Positions 55,029 through 63,927 of a DNA stretch of 64,000 nucleotides are shown piece after piece (the stretch's first letter is position 1; each line of letters opens with the position of its first letter). The notes beneath the pieces were generated by a model that saw only the letters and a program-made list of their open reading frames with translations, ran no database searches and was not told the origin of the DNA. A program made the translations under genes and the position numbers. Origin of the DNA: Falsochrobactrum ovis (GTDB taxonomy: Bacteria; Pseudomonadota; Alphaproteobacteria; Rhizobiales; Rhizobiaceae); assembly GCF_003259955.1 (NCBI RefSeq), contig NZ_QLMK01000003.1, positions 124,001-188,000 of the forward strand, read 5' to 3'.

Positions 55029-56519
55029 ATGTCTTTATCTTTGATCACCCCTGTCGAGCAGCAAAAGCCTAATAATCAGGCCGCCGACATTCCGCTGATC
55101 CTTGATCTTGATAACTCTCTGCTACGAACAGACGTTTTATACGAACAGGTGCTGGCCTTCCTCAAAGAGAATCCTTTGCGGATTTTCCTGATGCTCCATT
55201 GGTTGTTAAAAGGCCGAGCCTATCTCAAGCAGCAACTTGCTCGGTCGATTGAGATTGACGTGTCGCGGCTTCCCGTCAATCAGGAACTTGCTAATTATGC
55301 AAAGGCTGAGCACGATAAGGGGCGCATGGTCGTGCTCGCGACAGCAGCGGATTTTCAGATTGCAAAACGGGTGGCAAAGCGGTTCGGTTTTATCAACCAT
55401 GTTATAGCGAGCGATGGTAATACCAATCTCAAAGGCGCAGTGAAGGGCGCGGCGCTTACCAAAGCTTTTCCGCAAGGGTTCACCTATGCGGGAGACAGTA
55501 AGGTCGACTTGGCGGTTTGGGAAAAAGCCAGCCGCGCGGTGCTGGTCGAGACGAGCGGAAGCGTGACGCGGCGCGCCAAACGAACGGTTGAGATCGAAGC
55601 TGCATTCGCCCCCAAGTTTGGGGTGCACGCCTTTCTAAAAGCCACGCGCTTGCATCAATGGGTCAAAAACGCGCTGGTGATCGTTCCACTTATTTTGGGA
55701 GGAAAGATGTTTGTAGCCGAGGCATGTCTCAATGCTGGCCTCGCCTTTCTTGCGCTGGGGATTCTGGCCTCCACTACTTATCTCGTAAATGACCTTTGGG
55801 ATATTGAGGATGATCGGCAACATTGGTCGAAACGAAACCGACCCTTGGCAAGCGGGGCTATGTCTATCAAGACGGCGGTCTTGGCCATACCGACTGGCCT
55901 GATCTTAAGTTTTGCCATTGGCGCAATCGCCGGCCTTCCAGTCGTGGCGGTGCTTGCTGCCTATTTGGCGCTTACGCTCGGCTATTCCTTTGCGTTCAAG
56001 CGCAAACCGATATTGGATGCGTTTATCCTGGCGGTGCTGTTCACGCTGCGTCTGGTTCTAGGCATTGTGGCCGTAAACGTGCCGCCTTCGCCTTGGTTGC
56101 TCGTGTTTTCGATGTTTTTATTCGCGTCGCTTTCCTTCGCTAAGCGGCAAACGGAAGTGCAGCGTATGATTGAAAAGGGCCACGATATCGACAAAAAGGT
56201 TGCAGGACGTGGGTATTTTGCCGCCGACCTGCCATTCATTCTTGGAATGGGCATTTCTTCGAGCATGGCTTCGGTGCTGATTATGGTGCTCTATCTGACC
56301 AATGATGCTTTGGTTGCCGATTTTTATGCAAACTCGGTGTGGCTCTGGGCGATCCCCCCGGCGCTGTTCCTCTGGCTTTCGCGTATCTGGATGATTTGCC
56401 AGCGTGGCGAATTGAACGACGATCCGGTTGTTTTCGCACTCCGCGATCCCAAAAGCCTCGTCATTTGCGGATTTGTCGGCATTGCTTTTGCCATGGCTTG
56501 GGCGGGAATCCCCTTCTAA
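55029..56519 (+). CDS. HAD phosphatase-like domain fused to UbiA-type prenyltransferase
   Basis: 496 residues. N-terminal ~190: HAD fold with LDLDNSLLRTD as the nucleophile motif and FTYAGDSKVDLAVW as motif IV. C-terminal ~300: UbiA membrane domain with about eight helices and the prenyl-diphosphate site NDLWDIEDDRQHWSKRNRPL. The fused form resembles proteins joining decaprenyl-phosphate phosphoribosyl transferase and the matching phosphatase (Rv3806c/Rv3807c-like functions), making a lipid-linked pentose. ATG at 55029 follows AGGGGGGA. Next gene encodes a GtrA-type protein, consistent with flipping or use of the lipid-linked sugar. DprE1/2-like enzymes are not in this window. Confidence 0.85.
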   Translation: MSLSLITPVEQQKPNNQAADIPLILDLDNSLLRTDVLYEQVLAFLKENPLRIFLMLHWLLKGRAYLKQQLARSIEIDVSRLPVNQELANYAKAEHDKGRMVVLATAADFQIAKRVAKRFGFINHVIASDGNTNLKGAVKGAALTKAFPQGFTYAGDSKVDLAVWEKASRAVLVETSGSVTRRAKRTVEIEAAFAPKFGVHAFLKATRLHQWVKNALVIVPLILGGKMFVAEACLNAGLAFLALGILASTTYLVNDLWDIEDDRQHWSKRNRPLASGAMSIKTAVLAIPTGLILSFAIGAIAGLPVVAVLAAYLALTLGYSFAFKRKPILDAFILAVLFTLRLVLGIVAVNVPPSPWLLVFSMFLFASLSFAKRQTEVQRMIEKGHDIDKKVAGRGYFAADLPFILGMGISSSMASVLIMVLYLTNDALVADFYANSVWLWAIPPALFLWLSRIWMICQRGELNDDPVVFALRDPKSLVICGFVGIAFAMAWAGIPF

Positions 56520-56520
56520 C

Positions 56521-56949
56521 ATGACCCAATTAGTGCGTTTTCTATTGCTCGGCGGAACGGCAGCAGCGATCAATTGGATCGTGCGTTTTCCCCTCTCTTT
56601 GTTTCTGCCATTTCCGGCCGCGGTGTTTGTCGCCTATCTAATCGGGATGACAGCGGGCTTCACATTATACCGATCCTATGTCTTTCCCGGATCGTCCTTG
56701 CCGCTCGGCGTGCAGATCGGCCTTTTCCTTGTCGTCAACTCTGTCGGGGCCGTCATCGTGCTCGCTGTCTCGCTGGCTTTGCTCAATATTGCCTTTCCTG
56801 CGTTTGGAGATGTGCCTTTCGCGGAGGCTCTCGCACATGGAACCGGCATTGGTGTCGGCGCGGCAGCGAATTTTATCGGTCACAAATATCTGACCTTTAG
56901 GATCACGCCATTTGCACGAGCGAAATCAGAGCCATCGCTGCGAGATTGA
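56521..56949 (+). CDS. GtrA-family membrane protein
   Basis: 142 residues with four membrane helices; begins MTQLVRFLLLGGTAAAINW and contains YRSYVFPG and FIGHKYLTFR, the GtrA signature. GtrA-type proteins are thought to translocate lipid-linked sugars. Starts one base after the HAD-UbiA stop, so cotranscribed with it. Its last 47 bases overlap the end of a convergent gene. Confidence 0.85.
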   Translation: MTQLVRFLLLGGTAAAINWIVRFPLSLFLPFPAAVFVAYLIGMTAGFTLYRSYVFPGSSLPLGVQIGLFLVVNSVGAVIVLAVSLALLNIAFPAFGDVPFAEALAHGTGIGVGAAANFIGHKYLTFRITPFARAKSEPSLRD

Positions 56950-58150
56950 GACCCATTGCATAGAGCACCAATACGCCCAAAGCTGGCATTTCGCGACGCG
57001 TCACTGCAAGAGCCAGCATATAGAACAAGATAGGCAACCAATCGAGCACATAGCGCTGCACATTATATTGGGAAAAGCCGTTTGAGTGATACCACAGGGT
57101 AGGAACAGCCATGACCAGCGCACAGGCGATCCCAATTAATACCGGTCGGCGCAGCGGAGTGAAAAAAGCGAGAAGCACAAACGGGCTTGCCGCGAGCAAA
57201 GAAGTTCCCGCCGGATCGAGACCGATTGGCGTCAACATCGCATCGCCACCAAATTTTAGGTGAAAGCCTTGTAGGAAAAAATAGACTACGTTAAAAAATA
57301 AGTACTCGCCAGAGAACAGGCCATATTCGGAAAGTCGATGATTAATCATCGTCCATTCTTCCGGCGTCATCATATACTGGTATCCGGTTTCCAGTGGCGC
57401 ACCGAAACGAGCGTAATTATAGACCATGTAAATGAGAACGGCGGCTGCAACGGGCAGGCCGAGCTTGAGCACGCGCACGATATGCGCCTTGGAAAAAGAT
57501 ATAAGACGTTCACCGGGGGCGAGAGCCAAAGCAAACAGAAAGGGCAGATAAAAAATCGACATCTGCCGGCAAAGGAAGGCGAGTCCAACGCATATGCCCG
57601 CAAACACAAGCGAACCGCCCCGAACCACCTGATGAATAGCCAGTGTTACGAAAAGAAAACCGATGGTTTGGGCGAAAAACCAGACCCCACTCCCGCGGAT
57701 CATCACAAAATACAAAGGTGTTGCGAAAGCGAGAGCCAGAAGCAGCCAGATTGCAACCGTCTTGTCAGTATCAAGTGCTGCAAATATCCGCCACCACAGT
57801 GCCAGTGTAATCACTCCCGCAACGAGCGAGAGCGTTATGAACCCGCTAAAATCGACGCCAAAAATAGCCACGAAAGGCATGGCAATCACTGCTGGCACCG
57901 GGGGAAACATGACGAAAATACGATCCTGATAGATTGCGCAATCGGAATCGTAACAAGTGGAAGAATCCAGGCGGCCCTCAAGGAAGGATTGCGCCAATAG
58001 CGCATAGCTGTTGGTTCCCCCGCTTTCCGATAGTGCAGATAACAACAATCCACCCAATAGCGGTATCGCAATGAGAAGCGCCAGCCCAAGAAGGACGAGT
58101 TGGCGCCGTGATAGTGGGTAGGCGCTGTTGTTACTTATCGAAAAGGACAT
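56903..58150 (-). CDS. Polytopic membrane protein, GT-C glycosyltransferase-like
   Basis: 415 residues with about ten hydrophobic helices. After the first helix there is a periplasmic loop (SGGTNSYALLAQSFLEGRLD) with a Cys/Asp-rich part, and QYNVQRYVLDWLPILFYML near the end, a layout typical of GT-C/PMT-like enzymes that use lipid-linked sugars. No family can be assigned with certainty, and the catalytic Asp is not identified. Convergent with GtrA gene; together with it and the HAD-UbiA fusion it fits an envelope glycosylation role. Confidence 0.65.
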   Translation of the reverse strand: MSFSISNNSAYPLSRRQLVLLGLALLIAIPLLGGLLLSALSESGGTNSYALLAQSFLEGRLDSSTCYDSDCAIYQDRIFVMFPPVPAVIAMPFVAIFGVDFSGFITLSLVAGVITLALWWRIFAALDTDKTVAIWLLLALAFATPLYFVMIRGSGVWFFAQTIGFLFVTLAIHQVVRGGSLVFAGICVGLAFLCRQMSIFYLPFLFALALAPGERLISFSKAHIVRVLKLGLPVAAAVLIYMVYNYARFGAPLETGYQYMMTPEEWTMINHRLSEYGLFSGEYLFFNVVYFFLQGFHLKFGGDAMLTPIGLDPAGTSLLAASPFVLLAFFTPLRRPVLIGIACALVMAVPTLWYHSNGFSQYNVQRYVLDWLPILFYMLALAVTRREMPALGVLVLYAMGLNLAAMALISLVQMA

Positions 58151-58646
58151 GCTCTGAACCTGCTATGTGGATAAACTTCGCCATGAGGACCTCGCAGGGT
58201 ATGGTCCCGTTCATCATAAAGTCGAGATGATAAACAAGCGCAACGAGCCCGTACGCTCCCCCCACGTACCGGCCTCTTACCTATCATGTAGTTGGTTACC
58301 AATTCATGACTGGCGCCTAGGGTATCGCGCAAGCCAAACTTTGCTGGCGTGGTCGGATTGTCAGCGCCATATTGAACAAGATTGCCATCATAATAACATC
58401 CCGCGCAATGCCTCCAATTCCACCGATAGTCTCTGGGACCTCGCAGACCTCAATGAGCACGTTTGAAACGATTGCGCCAGCCTCAACGGCCATAGCGCAT
58501 CCGCGGTCACCTGCAACATCTATCCGGAATTTGTCGCGTCTGATGAGTTACCAGAACACCGCTGAGCGGGCCGTCATTGTTGGAGCTAACGTCGAGTTTC
58601 CGGTTGCGGAATGCTTTTGCGCGACAGTGTCGCAAAGCCGTGAACC
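58151..58646. other. Intergenic region with a possible gene remnant
   Basis: About 500 bases. On the minus strand one frame stays open from 58547 to a stop at 58317-58319, with protein-like text (FRIDVAGDRGCAMAVEAG, VCEVPETIGGIGGIARDV), but there is no ribosome site or clear start. It may be a decayed gene at the boundary between the sugar-lipid genes and the TRAP cluster. Family not recognised. Confidence 0.3.
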
Positions 58647-59420
58647 TTAGGTAACATAACGGCCACCATCGACCATCAAAACCGATGCGGTCATATAGGA
58701 CGCTTCATCGGAAGCCAGCCAAAGAACGGGATAGGCAATTTCCATCGGATCAGCCCAACGTTCCAGAAGACAACCGCCACGGGCTTCTGCGTCTATATCA
58801 GCCTGACTACGCCCCGAGGCTTCTGCGCGTTTACGGTGAAATGGAGTGAAGGTCAGCCCCGGACAAACCGCATTGGCACGGATTCCGTGTTTTGCTTCTT
58901 CGAAAGCGAGTGTCTTGGTCATGGAAACGATACCCGCCTTGGTCACATCGTATTGGCCCATCCCTGCGCGCGGGTTAACTGCATGTGTTGAAGAAACATT
59001 GATAACGTTCCCTCGCCCTGACGCGCGTAAATCTTGAATGGCCGCTTGAGTGAGCCAAGCGTAACTCAAAAGATTAACTGCGAGAATTCGCTCCCATGTT
59101 TCCGAACTTGCTTCAGCTAGCGGTTCGTATGATCGCATTCCTGCACAGTTGACCAGCGTATCCACCGGGCCGAATTCGTCCCGTGCTTTGGCAACGATCG
59201 CGCTGGCACTTGTCTCTTGACCTACATCCGCCACCATTGTCGACAGCTGCGCTTTGCTGCCTTCGCTGTGGATTTCCGCTGCGACACGATCAAGCTCATC
59301 CTGATCCATATCGACCAACAAAACCTTGGCACCCTCGCGGCACAATAATTTTCCTATCGCTGAACCGATGCCGCCAGCTCCACCGGTGACAATAGCTATT
59401 TTGCCTTCTACCCGTCCCAT
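58647..59420 (-). CDS. Short-chain dehydrogenase/reductase
   Basis: 257 residues, classical SDR. NAD(P)-binding VTGGAGGIGSAIG, NCAG motif, INVSSTHAVN and the catalytic YDVTK are intact; the closing segment SVLMVDGGRYVT is usual. ATG at 59420 has GGAGGAG five bases upstream. It is the last gene after the TRAP genes on the same strand (15 bases after DctQ), so it likely oxidises the imported sugar or hydroxy acid. Confidence 0.9.
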   Translation of the reverse strand: MGRVEGKIAIVTGGAGGIGSAIGKLLCREGAKVLLVDMDQDELDRVAAEIHSEGSKAQLSTMVADVGQETSASAIVAKARDEFGPVDTLVNCAGMRSYEPLAEASSETWERILAVNLLSYAWLTQAAIQDLRASGRGNVINVSSTHAVNPRAGMGQYDVTKAGIVSMTKTLAFEEAKHGIRANAVCPGLTFTPFHRKRAEASGRSQADIDAEARGGCLLERWADPMEIAYPVLWLASDEASYMTASVLMVDGGRYVT

Positions 59421-59435
59421 TTTACTCCTCCAAAA

Positions 59436-59942
59436 CTAACCGATCAAAGTGCTATCTTCGTTTAATGTTGCGCGTTGCCAAATCACTCGCCATAGCCAGA
59501 CGACGCTGTAGATAGACATGAATGCCCCACCAACGGGGATAGCTGCATACCAATAAATCTTGCTGATCCGCAGAAATGGGGTGGTCTCTGCTGCACTTAC
59601 CGCAAAGGCCCAACCGTAATAGGTGAGCATCAAGCTGAAACCCAGCATAGAGAAATTGATGACCACGGAGAGGATCAGCTTGCCGCTCTGCGGGAGCATG
59701 TTTTCAAATAGTGAAACCCGGTAGAGAGCGCCCTCTCGCCAAAGTGCGACTGTCGTAAGGACGACAAGCCAAATAAACAGAAGTTCCACCACCTCGTCAT
59801 ATCCGCTAATCGTGAATAGCGGCAATAGGCGCAAAAGAACCGAGAGGCCCAACAGCAAAAGCAGGGCTATCAGCAAGGCGATGCTCAGATATTTGGTCAA
59901 ACACCCGATCATTCGGTCGCTGTTTTTCAATATTTGCATCAT
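59436..59942 (-). CDS. TRAP transporter small permease, DctQ-like
   Basis: 168 residues with four membrane helices. SGYDEVVELLFIWLVVLTTV is the characteristic DctQ stretch and ALWREGALYRV the following loop. Its start overlaps the DctM stop by one base (TAATG). Acts with DctM and DctP in sodium-driven uptake of a carboxylate. Confidence 0.9.
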   Translation of the reverse strand: MMQILKNSDRMIGCLTKYLSIALLIALLLLLGLSVLLRLLPLFTISGYDEVVELLFIWLVVLTTVALWREGALYRVSLFENMLPQSGKLILSVVINFSMLGFSLMLTYYGWAFAVSAAETTPFLRISKIYWYAAIPVGGAFMSIYSVVWLWRVIWQRATLNEDSTLIG

Positions 59943-61237
59943 TAGTGGAAACCATAGCCAAAATAGTTAGGAAGCCAGAGCGAGATGGCAGGTACAAATG
60001 TGATCAGCAGCAAGCTAACAATCAGTCCGAGCAGATAAGGCCAAAGCTCTCTGGTGATTTCGGAAATTGGGATCTTTGCGATCCCTGCTACCACATAAAG
60101 GCAAAGTCCGACCGGCGGAGTTACAAGCCCAATCATCAGATTGAGCACTAAAATCACGCCGAAATGGATTGGATCAATGCCAAGATTCAACGCCACCGGC
60201 ATTAGAACCGGATAGGCGATGATCATGAGCGCAATACCCTCAATGAACATGCCCAGAATGAGCAACACCACGTTAATGATCAGCAATACAGCCCAGGCTT
60301 CATTCGAAATACTCAAAAGAGCCTGTAAAATTGCATTTGGTATCTGTTGCTGAATCAGAACCCATCCGAAAGGCGCTGAGAGAGCGATGATAAACATCAC
60401 TTGCGCGGTTTGACGCGCACTTTCCCAAAAGACATTTATCACGTCAGAATAGTTCAGTTCGCGATAGACCCAGCGTCCCAGCACAAAGGCGAAAAAAGCA
60501 GCCACAACAGCAGCTTCAGTCGGTGTCGCTATGCCGGTGAAGATGACCGCCAAGATCGCTGGCGGCAATAATAAAGCAGGGAAGGCTATTAAAAATGTTC
60601 TCGCCGCCTCCCGGAAAGGCGGAAAGCGATTGCCCCGCGGCAATTTCAGATAGGGAGCCGAAATAGCGATTACGATCATAAGTAAAAGTGCCATGAGCAT
60701 TCCCGGCAAGATGCCTGCCAGAAAGAGCGCTCCCACGGAAACATTGGCAAGGCTGCCATAGATCACGAAGGGGATGGAAGGGGGGATTATAGGACCGATG
60801 GTTGAGGAAACAGCGGTAACGGTTGCCGCATAACGTGGCTTATAGCCCGCATCTTCCATAGCGCGCTGCTGGATCACTCCCATGCCAGCCGCATCTGCAA
60901 CCGCAGACCCAGACATGCCAGCAAAAATGACACTGCCCAGCACATTCACATAAGCCAAACCACCGCGAATGCGCCCAATTAATAGTTTTGCAACAGCGAA
61001 AATTCGCTCCGTTGTTCCCCCTATATTCATCAAGTTCCCGGCTAAGACGAAAAACGGAATGGCCAAAAGCGGGAACGACGTTGTTCCGGAATAGGTACGC
61101 TGAATAAAAATGAACAGTAGATCTGGGCCCACAGTGACAACCATCGTGACAGCCGCCACCAGACCGAGCGCCACCGCTATCGGAATTCCTCCCAAGATGA
61201 CGACGCAGATCGCCAACAGGATCGTCACAGTAAACAT
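59942..61237 (-). CDS. TRAP transporter large permease, DctM-like
   Basis: 431 residues, about 12 helices. FVLAGNLMNIGGTTERIF, LGSVIFAGMSGSAVADAAG and GPIIPPSIPFVIYG are DctM hallmarks, as is LNLMIGLVTPPVGLCLYV. ATG at 61237 follows AAAGGATAGG. Lies between DctP and DctQ genes in a standard PMQ-type cassette. Confidence 0.92.
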   Translation of the reverse strand: MFTVTILLAICVVILGGIPIAVALGLVAAVTMVVTVGPDLLFIFIQRTYSGTTSFPLLAIPFFVLAGNLMNIGGTTERIFAVAKLLIGRIRGGLAYVNVLGSVIFAGMSGSAVADAAGMGVIQQRAMEDAGYKPRYAATVTAVSSTIGPIIPPSIPFVIYGSLANVSVGALFLAGILPGMLMALLLMIVIAISAPYLKLPRGNRFPPFREAARTFLIAFPALLLPPAILAVIFTGIATPTEAAVVAAFFAFVLGRWVYRELNYSDVINVFWESARQTAQVMFIIALSAPFGWVLIQQQIPNAILQALLSISNEAWAVLLIINVVLLILGMFIEGIALMIIAYPVLMPVALNLGIDPIHFGVILVLNLMIGLVTPPVGLCLYVVAGIAKIPISEITRELWPYLLGLIVSLLLITFVPAISLWLPNYFGYGFH

Positions 61238-61307
61238 CCCCGCCTATCCTTTCCGGCACGCTGCGTCCGAGCGTCAAAACACTCGAACGCAAATGAACTC
61301 AGGCTTG

Positions 61308-62315
61308 CTAGCTACGCGCAGCTTCAACCAATTCAGCCCAGGTGTTCCACGTTTCATCACCCAGTGCCGCACGTAACTCTTTGTAAGCTGGCTCCATTCG
61401 TGCACGGAAAGGCTCCACCTCTGGGCGGGTTACTTCGATTCCGCTCTTCTCCATTTGAGCAATATAATCTGCCTCACTTGCTTGCACGTCGACACGCGCA
61501 GCCGCACCAGCGATCTTTGCTTCCTCACTGATTAGCGCTCGCTGCTCCTCATTGAGTTTTCCCTCCCATACTCGCGGACTGGCCGCCAACATGATGGTCG
61601 CGTAAATATGCTTGGTCAGGGCCAGATGTTTTTGCGCCTCATAGAACTTTGCTGCGAAAGTCGTTGAAACAGGGTTGTCTTGGCCGTCTACCATTCCATT
61701 GGCGAGCGCCAGATACACCTCTTGGAAGGCTACGGTTTGTGTCGATGCACCCAGCGCTTCGAAGGCGGCTTTGATGGCAAGCTCAGGCGGCACACGCACT
61801 TTTAACCCTTGGACATCCTCGGGCGTATTTACTGGTCGGCGGCTATTGGTCAGGGCGCGGAAACCCCATTCAAAGTTTGCAATCCACGCGAAACCCGCTT
61901 CAAGGAGCTGCGCTTCAAGCCAATCGCGAGCCGTGTCATCAAGCACACGGTGAGCATGAGCGAAATCGTCAAATTGGTAGGGGATGTTAATCACGCCAAT
62001 GCTCTTGGACAAAGCTTCAATATTGGCAGGGTTCATCAAAATGAAGTCAATTGCGCCCAACCGCGTTTGTTGCGCAGTATCCGTGGGCGAACCTAGAGCA
62101 TTAGACGGAAAGATTGTAATCTTAAGCTCACCATTTGAGCGCTCCGCAACCCGATTTGCCAAGCTTTCGGCAGCCAAATGAACTGGATGGGCTGTATCAG
62201 CCGGATGCGTGAGGCGTAATTCTGTCGCTGCAAAGCCCAGTGGCGAGCGTAGTATGAAGGGCGCTGCCAAGCCGCCCACCAAAACTGAGCGACGGCTCAA
62301 TCGATTTTTAAACAT
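61308..62315 (-). CDS. TRAP transporter solute-binding protein, DctP-like, Tat signal
   Basis: 335 residues. ATG 62315 follows GGAGGAACCT. Twin-arginine leader LSRRSVLVGGLAAPFIL with cleavage near FAA. The mature part has the DctP signature: FPSNALGSPTDTAQQTRLGAIDF, and the conserved carboxylate-binding Arg in LKVRVPPE, and NGMVDGQDNPVST. Substrates are usually sugar acids or dicarboxylates. First gene of the TRAP-SDR operon. A palindrome 160-170 bases upstream may be its operator. Confidence 0.92.
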   Translation of the reverse strand: MFKNRLSRRSVLVGGLAAPFILRSPLGFAATELRLTHPADTAHPVHLAAESLANRVAERSNGELKITIFPSNALGSPTDTAQQTRLGAIDFILMNPANIEALSKSIGVINIPYQFDDFAHAHRVLDDTARDWLEAQLLEAGFAWIANFEWGFRALTNSRRPVNTPEDVQGLKVRVPPELAIKAAFEALGASTQTVAFQEVYLALANGMVDGQDNPVSTTFAAKFYEAQKHLALTKHIYATIMLAASPRVWEGKLNEEQRALISEEAKIAGAAARVDVQASEADYIAQMEKSGIEVTRPEVEPFRARMEPAYKELRAALGDETWNTWAELVEAARS

Positions 62316-62477
62316 AGGTTCCTCCCTTTTATTTGTTGGATTGTCAGTATCCTCCGCCTGACAAACCAAGCCTTCTAAGCGTGGGTTAATCTTGTTTATC
62401 GCAGATCGTCTCTTTGCCGCTCGCTGATAGACCCCGCCTTAATTTCCAAAAGCCAAGTGGATTATTTTATATTTAAT

Positions 62478-62489
62478 ATCATATATGAT
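62478..62489. promoter_or_regulatory. Perfect 12-base palindrome upstream of TRAP operon
   Basis: ATCATATATGAT is its own reverse complement. It lies 163-174 bases upstream of the DctP start, next to AT-rich DNA, and is a candidate regulator site. Confidence 0.5.
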
Positions 62490-63087
62490 TTGGAGTCACG
62501 GAACTTGTCAAGCGTTCACTGAGTGAAAGGACTGCGTGGCTAGAATTGGAAACGGAATTTGTAAAAATCTGCTCTGAGCGTATGTGATACATAAAAGAAA
62601 ATCAGACTTACCGTCTTGATCAAACTTCGAAGATTACCTGTTGCACCGCTTGCATTCTAATCCCGTGGCTCCCGCATTGTCAGCGGTGATTAAGCATAGG
62701 AGCTACCCCCGCCTCCCAGCTCTCGGCATCTTCGGTGCGCGCACGCCAGTTCGTATGCCAAGAACGGCTATACGCCACGCGACTGCCACGACCGCATTGA
62801 TCTATATTGGCTTTGGAAACGTCCATGTTCATCAATCCGCCTGTTTCGGCCCCATGTGACCGACTTGCGGCGACAGATAATGATCATGGCGATTTTCATG
62901 CCATCTGGAAATATTGCTGCTGCGCTTTGTGGCGATTGCTGATGCAAGTTCTCAAACGCAGCCGACGCTCTTTCTAAGTAGCAGCAGAACTGCGGAGGCC
63001 ACCAAGCAGAATAGGAATTTTAACCCTTTTTCATTTTGACAAATGAAGAGCTTGACACCGGTCGATCCTTTTAAATATCTGTAAGAT

Positions 63088-63125
63088 GTCAGACCAATTT
63101 ATATCGGTAGGGGAGATAGGTCTGA
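63088..63125. promoter_or_regulatory. Candidate GntR/FCD operator
   Basis: Inverted repeat TCAGACC (63089-63095) / GGTCTGA (63119-63125). The left side, TGTCAGACCA, also looks like the TNGTCNGACNA type box that many FCD-type GntR proteins bind. 86-123 bases before the regulator start, which would suit autoregulation. Confidence 0.5.
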
Positions 63126-63210
63126 TAGCATTCGCGCTGTCGGGCGCATATGCGGCCAAAATCCTGCACAAAGCGGCAGATATGGGCGCAGGGCTAGAGG
63201 GAGGGGAAGA

Positions 63211-63927
63211 ATGAAAGATGGCAGGCTGCTGCAGATTGTTCCTCTGCCGCCGATAGATCGTGCCCGGCAGGTAACGGAAGCCCTTTCAAATTATATTCAG
63301 ACCGCCCAATTGCGAGCGGGAGATCGACTTCCCGCCGAACGTGAACTCATGGTGGCGCTAGGTGTTGGTCGCTCCACCATTCGCGAAGCAATTCGGTATT
63401 TTCAGGCGCTGGGTGTTATTGAAACCCGCAAAGGCAGTGGCACATATCTGCTCAAGCCCGTTTCCGCCGCCACCATTCATATGCCGCTATCGTTCGACCC
63501 TGCGCAATTGCGTGATGCTTTGCTGCAGTCGCTCGAAGTGCGCCGCGGTATCGAAGCGGAAGCCAGCATGGTCGCCGCTCGCAAACGCACCGCGGAAGAT
63601 CTTGAGATTATTGCGCGCAATCTTGAGGAGATGGAGCGCGTTCACCTTGAGAAAGGGACATCCGGCCCGGAAGACCTAGCATTCCATCTGGCCATATATG
63701 ATGCGACCCACAATCCGCTTTTTCGACAATTGCTCGAACAGATGCGCGAAGCTTTTTTGCGCTTCTGGGATCAGCCGTTCGAGCGAGAGGACTTTGCGCG
63801 ACGGACTTTTCCGTTTCATCGCACGCTTTTTAACGCCATCGCCGCTCAAGATCCTGAAACCGCGCGGCAAGAAACACTCAAAATCCTCGATATTGTCGAG
63901 GAAGACATCAAGGAAATGTCCAAATGA
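63211..63927 (+). CDS. GntR-family transcriptional regulator, FadR/FCD subfamily
   Basis: 238 residues. Winged helix: GDRLPAERELMVALGVGRST and TIREAIRYFQALGVIETRKG; C-terminal FCD domain from about residue 80 with EVRRGIEAEASMVAARKRT and the metal-binding D...H...H pattern in FHLAIYDATHNPLFRQL. Such regulators sense sugar acids or carboxylates. ATG at 63211 follows GGGAGGGGAA. Divergent from the TRAP operon and overlapping the next gene by four bases, so probably controls both. Confidence 0.9.
   Translation: MKDGRLLQIVPLPPIDRARQVTEALSNYIQTAQLRAGDRLPAERELMVALGVGRSTIREAIRYFQALGVIETRKGSGTYLLKPVSAATIHMPLSFDPAQLRDALLQSLEVRRGIEAEASMVAARKRTAEDLEIIARNLEEMERVHLEKGTSGPEDLAFHLAIYDATHNPLFRQLLEQMREAFLRFWDQPFEREDFARRTFPFHRTLFNAIAAQDPETARQETLKILDIVEEDIKEMSK

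Larger units (their letters stand above)
62316..63210. other. Long divergent control region between TRAP operon and GntR gene
   Basis: About 900 bases. No convincing gene: an open frame at about 62.64-62.86 kb and a minus-strand one in the same area lack ribosome sites and recognisable domains, so at most a remnant. It carries two operator-like sites described separately, and must hold the promoters of both divergent units. Confidence 0.5.

Noticed and set aside
57338-58000. 220-codon plus-strand open frame
   Set aside because: Antisense to the GT-C-like membrane gene; Lys/His-rich text typical of the reverse of hydrophobic codons.
62641-62859. 72-codon open frame in the TRAP-GntR intergenic region
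   Set aside because: No ribosome site and no recognisable motif; possibly a remnant on either strand.
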